This document shows positions 14,947 through 19,248 of a stretch of DNA of 19,248 bases, piece after piece. The DNA is taken from contig JAZTWH010000081.1 of the NCBI GenBank assembly GCA_045635765.1, forward strand, positions 1 through 19,248, given 5' to 3'. Made by a program: the position numbers and the translations under genes. Under the pieces are notes generated by a model. The model had not been told where the DNA came from, ran no database searches, and was given only the letters and a program-made list of their open reading frames with translations. The number at the start of each line of letters is the position of its first letter. Positions within the stretch are counted from its first letter, which is position 1. The stretch comes from RGIG995 sp045635765. GTDB lineage: Bacteria; Bacillota; Clostridia; Oscillospirales; UBA644.

Positions 14947-15219
14947 ATGTCGCTTGATACTGTAAAACTGATTTTTTCACAACGTTATGGTGTTTCCGCT
15001 GACGAATTGACTTCCGAGAGTCTTATTTCTGACGTTTGCACCGATTCTTTGGAAATTCTGGAGCTTTTGATGTACATTGAAGAAGAATTTACCGTCACGG
15101 TTCCGGATGAAGTTGCCCAAGAGTTGAAAACCCTGGGTGACATTGCCGCGTTTATGGATGGAAATATCCCCGAAAACACGGTTCTTGAAATCAAAAATAA
15201 GCTTCAGGGGAATTCCTGA
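14947..15219 (+). CDS. acpP: Acyl carrier protein
   Basis: This acidic 90-residue protein carries growing acyl chains on a phosphopantetheine arm. The attachment site is the serine of CTDSLEILEL (S34), followed by the recognition helix LLMYIEEEF. The third and fourth helices are present (VPDEVAQELKTLGDIAAFM). The C-terminal tail is about 10 residues longer than in E. coli AcpP. The family usually has LGADSL or LGLDSL at the site, and here the preceding residues are DVCTDSL, a mild divergence. The gene stands apart from fatty acid synthesis genes. It has its own consensus promoter and a strong terminator, so it is probably expressed as a short, highly active transcript. It could serve fatty acid synthesis or a specialised acyl pathway. 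Confidence 0.9.
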   Translation: MSLDTVKLIFSQRYGVSADELTSESLISDVCTDSLEILELLMYIEEEFTVTVPDEVAQELKTLGDIAAFMDGNIPENTVLEIKNKLQGNS

Positions 15220-15225
15220 TGCCCA

Positions 15226-15257
15226 CCGCCGGAAGCAATATTCCGGCGGATTTTTTT
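15226..15257 (+). terminator. Strong intrinsic terminator between acpP and ruvX
   Basis: A 9-bp GC-rich stem, CCGCCGGAA paired with TTCCGGCGG (15226-15234 with 15241-15249), has a 6-base loop and is followed by seven T. It lies 6 bases after the acpP stop and directly before the ruvX ribosome site. No separate ruvX promoter is visible, so ruvX and the aspartokinase gene may depend on readthrough. Confidence 0.9.
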
Positions 15258-15272
15258 GAAAGGAAGTATATT

Positions 15273-15683
15273 ATGCGTATTCTTGCCATTGATTACGGAA
15301 TGGCCCGTACCGGAATCGCCCTGTCGGACCCCACCGGGTTGATTGCTTCTCCGTATCAAGTGATTCCTTCCCGTAATTATGAAAAACTCTTGCTTGCCAT
15401 GGAAGAAACATTGAAGGAAACGAATCCGGACAAGGTAATTCTCGGCTATCCCGGACGGACCGACGGTGCAAAAAGTGAAATGTGTGAACGGGTTGAACGC
15501 TTTCAAGGGGAATTAAAAAACCGTTTCGGAATTGAAGCGGAATTGGTTGATGAAAAATATACCACCGTTATCGCATCCCAAATGCTGCATGCCGGCGGAA
15601 TAAAATCAAAAGAGCAACGAAAAAACATTGATGCCGCCGCTGCCGCAGTTTTATTACAAGGGTATCTTGACGGCATACGTTGA
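15273..15683 (+). CDS. ruvX: RuvX/YqgF-family Holliday junction resolvase-like nuclease
   Basis: YqgF/RuvX proteins have an RNase H-like fold. They act as putative Holliday junction resolvases and, in some bacteria, in 16S rRNA 5'-end processing. The 136-residue length is typical. The catalytic acidic residues are visible as D7 (LAIDYGMARTGIALSD), the acidic pair in VDEKYTT (D93, E94) and D120 (KNIDAAAAAVLLQGYL). The LGYPGRTDGAKSE loop is also typical. The frame is open to 15219, but the ATG at 15273 has GAAAGGAAG six bases upstream and gives the family N-terminus. Longer versions would translate through the acpP terminator. The downstream aspartokinase gene starts 71 bases later on the same strand. 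Confidence 0.95.
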   Translation: MRILAIDYGMARTGIALSDPTGLIASPYQVIPSRNYEKLLLAMEETLKETNPDKVILGYPGRTDGAKSEMCERVERFQGELKNRFGIEAELVDEKYTTVIASQMLHAGGIKSKEQRKNIDAAAAAVLLQGYLDGIR

Positions 15684-15702
15684 TGCTACTACGAACAAAA
15701 TG

Positions 15703-15744
15703 ACTCCTTCCGCAATATACTGGAATAGCCCCTGCGGAAGGAGT
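15703..15744 (+). promoter_or_regulatory. Hairpin that masks the aspartokinase ribosome-binding site
   Basis: A perfect 12-bp inverted repeat (15703-15714 with 15733-15744) encloses 18 bases. Its right arm contains GGAAGGAG, the only good Shine-Dalgarno sequence for the ATG at 15755, though the spacing is long at 11 bases. Folding would hide the ribosome site. The hairpin lacks a continuous T tract, which argues against a plain terminator of ruvX, although this is not excluded. Confidence 0.6.
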
Positions 15745-15754
15745 ATTATTATAC

Positions 15755-16702
15755 ATGAAAATCGTTCAGAAATACGGCGGATCGTCCTTGGCAGACGCCG
15801 AATGTGTCCGGCGGGTTGCAATAAGAATCCAAAGGGATGCCAAAAACAATCAGATGTTAGTCGTTGTGTCGGCACAGGGAAAAACCACCGACGCACTTAC
15901 GAAGCGTTATAAAGAATTATCCGGCCAATATCCCACCCGGGAGTCAGATGCCCTTTTAACCACGGGAGAACAGGCCTCTGCTGCATTGCTTGCCGCGACC
16001 CTGTGCCATTTGGGGACAGATGCCGTTTCCTTGAATGGAATACAGGTTCCGATTCTGGTTTCCGGTGTCCACGGAGATGGTCGTATTAAGCAAATTGATA
16101 CCTTAAGAATTCAACGGGAATGGAACCGTGGCAGAATTGTTGTTGTGACTGGGTTTCAGGGTGTTAACGACTGTGGTGATCTTATTACCCTCGGCCGGGG
16201 AGGTTCCGATACCTCTGCGGTTGCCTTGGCCGCGGCCTTAAAAGCAGATCGGTGCATGATTTTTACCGACGTGGACGGGGTTTATTCTTCTGACCCAAGG
16301 AAAATCCAGCAGGCAGTCCGCTTTCATGAAATTCATCAGGATACCATGCTTAACCTCACGCTCCACGGGGCAAAGGTCCTTCACCCTCGGGCGGCGGCTT
16401 TGGCAAAACAGTACCAGGTTCCCACGGAGATCTTGACGTCCTTCTCCCATCGAACCGGAACGGTGATTTCTGCCGACTCGCCCCATCAAACCGGAATCAC
16501 TCTGGGCAAGGACGAGGGAAATACGTGTACGGTTACGATCGTGTTTAAAAAATTGCCCGAAAACGGACTTCTTGCAAATATTGTAAAGACCCTGGGAGAG
16601 CATCCCGTTTCCATTCGTTACGGTTCCGAAATCTTGCAAGCAATTGTCCCAAGCTCCCTTTCGGAGGAATTATTGTGTAAACTTCATGCAATTTTATATT
16701 AA
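15755..16702 (+). CDS. Aspartokinase with short regulatory region
   Basis: Aspartate kinase phosphorylates L-aspartate with ATP, the entry to lysine, threonine, methionine and diaminopimelate synthesis. Family motifs are KYGGSS (from K6), SAQGKTTDAL, TTGEQASAALLA, GRGGSDTSAVALAAAL (from residue 147), TDVDGVYSSDPR (near 171-182) and HGAKVLHPRAA. After the catalytic domain ends at about residue 240, only some 75 residues remain, with one ACT-like stretch at about 257-315. Typical enzymes are near 400 residues with two ACT modules that bind lysine or threonine, so feedback control is likely altered or lost. No frameshift is apparent and the stop is followed by a terminator. The ribosome site lies in a hairpin. 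No other lysine or threonine pathway gene is in the window. Confidence 0.9.
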   Translation: MKIVQKYGGSSLADAECVRRVAIRIQRDAKNNQMLVVVSAQGKTTDALTKRYKELSGQYPTRESDALLTTGEQASAALLAATLCHLGTDAVSLNGIQVPILVSGVHGDGRIKQIDTLRIQREWNRGRIVVVTGFQGVNDCGDLITLGRGGSDTSAVALAAALKADRCMIFTDVDGVYSSDPRKIQQAVRFHEIHQDTMLNLTLHGAKVLHPRAAALAKQYQVPTEILTSFSHRTGTVISADSPHQTGITLGKDEGNTCTVTIVFKKLPENGLLANIVKTLGEHPVSIRYGSEILQAIVPSSLSEELLCKLHAILY

Positions 16703-16704
16703 AA

Positions 16705-16736
16705 AAAAGAGCCGGGAATTTTATCCCAGCTCTTTT
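16705..16736 (+). terminator. Intrinsic terminator of the aspartokinase gene
   Basis: An 8-bp AAAAGAGC/GCTCTTTT stem plus a GGGA/TCCC inner stem, with one C-A mismatch, begins three bases after the stop. It ends in TCTTTTCC. Confidence 0.8.
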
Positions 16737-16753
16737 CCTTGAATAAATAATAG

Positions 16754-16783
16754 GGGAGACTCTCCCGAACGGAAAAGTCTCCC
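16754..16783 (-). terminator. Hairpin, possible terminator of the P-loop gene
   Basis: GGGAGACT (16754-16761) pairs with AGTCTCCC (16776-16783). A shorter internal palindrome, GGGAGACTCTCCC (16754-16766), competes with it. On the minus strand it is followed by CTATTATTTATT, a poor T tract. It lies 22 bases beyond the minus-strand stop. Confidence 0.5.
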
Positions 16784-16805
16784 TGGTTATGGCGTGTCAA
16801 CAGAA

Positions 16806-17207
16806 TTACAGATATTTCTTCAGTTCGTCGGAAATTTCGCTGGCATCTTTGCTAAGGGTAATGGTGATGTTAACGTTACGGATCACGTTACTGACTTCTC
16901 CGAGGAACGCTTCCAACGCGGCCAGATCATCTCCGCAAATTTTCGTAATGGAATCTACGAAAATATCGGTAATGTCATAGTTCCCGGACAAAAGCCCGCA
17001 CAGGAAGCCAAAGAAACGATCATAGCTATTAATATCGTACTCTTCGGAACTGATAAGGCGGACTTTATGACTGATGTCATAAATCAGTTTCCGACCCTTT
17101 TCAACACAAACGACACAGCCGTGATCTGCGGCCATTGCGGCATTTGCCTCGGTGATGAGAGTTTTGTTTTTGCCGGTTCCTTTGAGTCCAACGATAAGTT
17201 TAATCAT
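16806..17207 (-). CDS. Small P-loop NTPase-like protein, function unknown
   Basis: This 133-residue protein starts with a strand and a Walker A-like loop, LIVGLKGTGKNKTLI (G7 to K13). The residue after the lysine is asparagine rather than Ser/Thr. A Walker B-like hydrophobic strand ending in Asp is at IFVD (82-85). Similar Clostridia proteins have been labelled as twitching-motility PilT-like, but no pilus genes are here and the size is far below PilT. The role is unknown. The frame is open to 17270. The ATG at 17207 is preferred because GAGGAGG lies ten bases upstream and the loop then sits at the N-terminus. Its own promoter lies in the 98-base gap after pgi. Confidence 0.8.
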   Translation of the reverse strand: MIKLIVGLKGTGKNKTLITEANAAMAADHGCVVCVEKGRKLIYDISHKVRLISSEEYDINSYDRFFGFLCGLLSGNYDITDIFVDSITKICGDDLAALEAFLGEVSNVIRNVNITITLSKDASEISDELKKYL

Positions 17208-17241
17208 GGGGGAACATCCTCCTCTTTTTTTTGCTAATTTT

Positions 17242-17270
17242 ATTATAACATATTTTTTCTTGCATTTCAA
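17242..17270 (-). promoter_or_regulatory. Promoter of the small P-loop gene
   Basis: On the minus strand, TTGAAA (17270-17265) and TATAAT (17247-17242) have a 17-base spacer. The predicted start is about 28 bases before the ATG. No GC-rich terminator separates this from pgi, so readthrough from pgi is also possible. Confidence 0.8.
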
Positions 17271-17305
17271 GAGGGAAATGAAAATTTTTTGTCAAAATAC
17301 ACAAA

Positions 17306-18646
17306 CTATTTTAATTTTTCCTCAAGCTCTTTTTTCATATCTTCATATCCCGGTTTTCCAAGCAATGCAAACATATTCTTTTTATACGCTTCCACGCCGG
17401 GCTGATCGAAGGGGTTCACCCCTAACAGGTAGCCGGAAACGGCACAGGCCTTTTCGTAGAAATAAATAAGGTATCCCAAGGAATATGCGGAGGCATCTTC
17501 CAACTCAAGAACCACCGAAGGAACTCCTCCGTCCATATGGGCCAGAGCCGTAGCCTGGAATGCCTTCATATTAACATCTTGCATGGATTTTCCGGCTAAG
17601 AAATTCAGGCCGTCCAGGTTTTCCGGGTCTTTGCCTACGACGAGATCCTGCTTGGATTGATTGACCCAAAGAACCGTCTCATACATTGTCCGCATTCCCT
17701 CTTGCAGATACTGACCGAGGGAGTGAAGATCCGTGGAAAAGATCATGCTGGTGGGGAAGAGTCCTTTTCCGTCTTTGCCCTCGCTTTCTCCGTAAAGCTG
17801 CTTAATCCATTCTCCAAAGCACCAAAGGTAGGGCTCGTATCCGACGGTAACTTCCACGGAGCGTCCTTTGCGGAGAAGAATGTTGCGGATAGCGGCAAAT
17901 TCATAGCAAGGATTTTTGCTCAAATCCGGATCGGAGAATTCTTTCATGGCGGCTGCGGCACCGTTCATCAATTCGTCAATGTCAATACCTGCCGCGGCAA
18001 TGGGAAGAAGGCCCACAGGGGTCAAAACGGAAAACCGGCCGCCAATATCGTCGGGGATTACAAAGCACTCGTAACCTTCCCGATCCGCTAAGGATTTTAA
18101 CGTTCCCCGGGCCTTATCGGTGGTTGCGTAAATACGGTCTTTCGCCCCGTCTTTTCCGTATTTCTTCTCCAGGTATTCCTTCAGAACCCGGAAAGCCAAT
18201 GCTGGCTCGGTGGTCGTTCCCGATTTGGAGATAATGTTAACGCTCACGTCTTTTCCTTCACAGATGGACAGAATCTCCTGAAGATGAGTAGAAGAAATAG
18301 AATTGCCGATAAAATAGATTTCCGGAGTTCCTTCCCGTTTCAAATTGTTGTACATGGGAGACTTTACAAATTCGATGGCGGCCCGAGCACCGAGGTAAGA
18401 GCCTCCGATCCCGATAACCAAAAGAACGTCGCTGTCCTTTTTAATTTTTTCTGCCGCAAGTTTGATGCGTGCAAATTCTTCTTTATCGTATTGCGTGGGC
18501 AAATCCACCCATCCGAGAAAATCGTTACCCGCCCCGTTTCTTTTGCGGATCATTTCGTCCGCCGCGACTACAAAGGGCTTCATGCCCTCGTATTCGTGCT
18601 CTTCGACAAAACCGTTCAGATACTGCTTGTTAATTTTTAGTACCAT
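17306..18646 (-). CDS. pgi: Glucose-6-phosphate isomerase
   Basis: Pgi interconverts glucose 6-phosphate and fructose 6-phosphate in glycolysis and gluconeogenesis. The 446 residues match the short bacterial form. Sugar-phosphate binding motifs are IGIGGSYLGARAA and SKSGTTTEPALAF, and the family signature is DDIGGRFSVLTPVGLLP. Later conserved segments are EWIKQLYGESEGK, STDLHSLGQY, FLAGKSMQDVN and NPFDQPGVEAYK. The ATG follows GGAG at seven bases. A small Cys-rich protein gene ends 44 bases upstream on the same strand and probably shares the transcript. A weak TTGACT without a convincing -10 box lies between them, so a second promoter is possible but unproven. Confidence 0.98.
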   Translation of the reverse strand: MVLKINKQYLNGFVEEHEYEGMKPFVVAADEMIRKRNGAGNDFLGWVDLPTQYDKEEFARIKLAAEKIKKDSDVLLVIGIGGSYLGARAAIEFVKSPMYNNLKREGTPEIYFIGNSISSTHLQEILSICEGKDVSVNIISKSGTTTEPALAFRVLKEYLEKKYGKDGAKDRIYATTDKARGTLKSLADREGYECFVIPDDIGGRFSVLTPVGLLPIAAAGIDIDELMNGAAAAMKEFSDPDLSKNPCYEFAAIRNILLRKGRSVEVTVGYEPYLWCFGEWIKQLYGESEGKDGKGLFPTSMIFSTDLHSLGQYLQEGMRTMYETVLWVNQSKQDLVVGKDPENLDGLNFLAGKSMQDVNMKAFQATALAHMDGGVPSVVLELEDASAYSLGYLIYFYEKACAVSGYLLGVNPFDQPGVEAYKKNMFALLGKPGYEDMKKELEEKLK

Positions 18647-18690
18647 ATTGACACTCCAATTCTTCGTACCGAGTACGATAATGTATAAAA

Positions 18691-18894
18691 TCAGTCAATT
18701 GAAAAGTCCGAGCTTTGATACTCCGGCAAAACCGCAGGACGGCGTGGGATCCGCTTCAGAGAGCAGTACCGAAATTTGCCACAGGAAATTTTCGGCTGAA
18801 TCAATCCGTACTTCTTGCACAGAACGTTTCCATCGCTGAGAACAGTACCCCTTTGACAGTATTCACAGCTTGGTTCAATATTTTTGCGAAACAT
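18691..18894 (-). CDS. Small five-cysteine protein upstream of pgi
   Basis: This 67-residue protein has cysteines at C10, C13, C26, C38 and C44 (PSCEYC, VLCKKYG, SCGKFRYC), followed by a basic KRIPRR stretch and an acidic, aromatic tail. The CxxC pair and the following cysteines suggest a zinc-ribbon-like fold. I believe similar short proteins occur in other Clostridia, but I do not know a function. The start is well supported: AGGAGGG lies nine bases before the ATG and a good promoter lies above it. It precedes pgi on the same strand with a 44-base gap, so the two are probably cotranscribed. Confidence 0.8.
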   Translation of the reverse strand: MFRKNIEPSCEYCQRGTVLSDGNVLCKKYGLIQPKISCGKFRYCSLKRIPRRPAVLPEYQSSDFSID

Positions 18895-18918
18895 GCGGAC
18901 CTACCCTCCTTTTTTCCA

Positions 18919-18947
18919 ATTATAACATAGATTTGTAATTATTGCAA
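18919..18947 (-). promoter_or_regulatory. Promoter of the small Cys-rich gene and probably pgi
   Basis: On the minus strand, TTGCAA (18947-18942) and TATAAT (18924-18919) have a 17-base spacer, and a TG lies before the -10 box. It diverges from the miaB promoter. Confidence 0.8.
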
Positions 18948-18969
18948 GGGACATATGTGTGCTAATTCT

Positions 18970-19002
18970 AAATAAAGTTTTACTTTTATTGAAACTTTAT
19001 TT
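18970..19002. repeat. 11-bp inverted repeat between divergent promoters
   Basis: AAATAAAGTTT (18970-18980) and AAACTTTATTT (18992-19002) form a perfect dyad with an 11-base spacer. It lies between the two divergent promoters and overlaps the -35 box of miaB. It could be an operator or simply an AT-rich hairpin. Confidence 0.6.
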
Positions 19003-19028
19003 ACAAATTTCTACTTTTGTATTATAAT
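19000..19028 (+). promoter_or_regulatory. Promoter of miaB
   Basis: TTTACA (19000-19005) and TATAAT (19023-19028) have a 17-base spacer, with the start predicted about 25 bases before the ATG at 19062. Confidence 0.82.
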
Positions 19029-19061
19029 AGTATTAAATCAATGATAGAAGAGAGTGTTTCC

Positions 19062-19248
19062 ATGTCGGAATTTAAATATATCCCGGAATCCGAAATATCG
19101 AAGCAAAAAGATTATATTGAGATTCTGCGGATTTTGATCTCCGAAAAGCAGGCACAAAAAGGACGTCCGATTTCTGCCTATACAAAAACCTTCGGTTGCC
19201 AACAAAATGAAAACGATACCGAACGAATTAACGGGATGCTTTCCGAAA
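19062..19248 (+). CDS. miaB: tRNA-2-methylthio-N6-dimethylallyladenosine synthase MiaB, 3'-truncated by the window edge
   Basis: MiaB is the radical SAM methylthiotransferase that adds a methylthio group to i6A37 in tRNAs reading UNN codons. Only the first 62 residues are visible. They contain the start of the UPF0004 domain with YTKTFGCQQNENDTERI, including the first auxiliary-cluster cysteine at C46, after a charged N-terminal extension of about 38 residues, as is common in Clostridia. The ATG at 19062 is preceded by a modest GAAGAGAG site and a good promoter. The second domain and the radical SAM CxxxCxxC motif lie outside the window. In many Bacillota miaB lies close to rny, whereas here about 17.6 kb separate them. 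Confidence 0.93.
   Translation, partial: MSEFKYIPESEISKQKDYIEILRILISEKQAQKGRPISAYTKTFGCQQNENDTERINGMLSE

Noticed and set aside
15684..15754. Lysine riboswitch before aspartokinase
   Set aside because: The gap is only 71 bases with a single hairpin. The lysine aptamer is much larger and multi-branched.
18665..18677. CGTAC/GTACG dyad upstream of pgi as an operator
   Set aside because: It is only 5 bp per arm and no convincing promoter goes with it. It is too weak to list as a feature.
1..19248. CRISPR arrays, insertion sequences, phage genes or attachment sites
   Set aside because: I saw no regular direct repeats, transposase or integrase motifs. The tRNA-Leu is followed by a terminator and ordinary genes rather than an integrated element.

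Overview
The window is a chromosomal stretch from a low-to-mid-GC Gram-positive bacterium, most likely an anaerobic Clostridia member of Bacillota. The signs are RNase Y, MiaB with a long N-terminal extension, a DUF6062 protein, strong AGGAGG-type ribosome sites, many intrinsic terminators and many TTGACA/TATAAT promoters. The species cannot be named from the sequence. I see no mobile element, prophage, CRISPR array or rRNA, and no gap without a gene longer than about 300 bases.

Left part (1-5900). The 3' portion of rny (RNase Y) enters from the left edge. A minus-strand FAD oxidoreductase with a C-terminal Rieske domain follows, then minus-strand mscL. A divergent plus-strand gene encodes an exported, membrane-anchored PIG-L/LmbE-type deacetylase. 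A tRNA-Leu(UAG) with its own promoter and a very strong hairpin comes next, then a minus-strand four-helix membrane protein with a near-ideal ribosome site.

Middle part (5900-9840). A minus-strand operon encodes an Ldh-2-family malate/lactate-type dehydrogenase and a malic enzyme. It diverges from a plus-strand LUD-domain (lactate-utilisation type) protein, and the two face each other across two consensus promoters. Together they look like a small C3/C4 hydroxy-acid metabolism locus. The LUD gene ends tail-to-tail with a DUF3298-like protein, sharing stop-codon bases.

Right part (9840-19248). Plus strand: a membrane-anchored parvulin-type prolyl isomerase; a radical SAM protein of the PflX/COG1313 type that overlaps the start of an AraB-like ribulokinase; a DUF6062 protein with two CxxC/FCxxH modules; acyl carrier protein; RuvX; and a short aspartokinase behind a hairpin that hides its ribosome site. 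Minus strand: a small P-loop protein, pgi and a small five-cysteine protein upstream of pgi. The plus-strand start of miaB runs off the right edge.

Most genes are ordinary housekeeping or central-metabolism genes. The most interesting items are the hairpin that sequesters the aspartokinase ribosome site together with that enzyme's short regulatory domain, the coupling of radical SAM and ribulokinase genes, the duplicated metal-site-like modules of the DUF6062 protein, and the repeated AATTGTC motif over the LUD promoter. I see no convincing wholly new multi-gene system.
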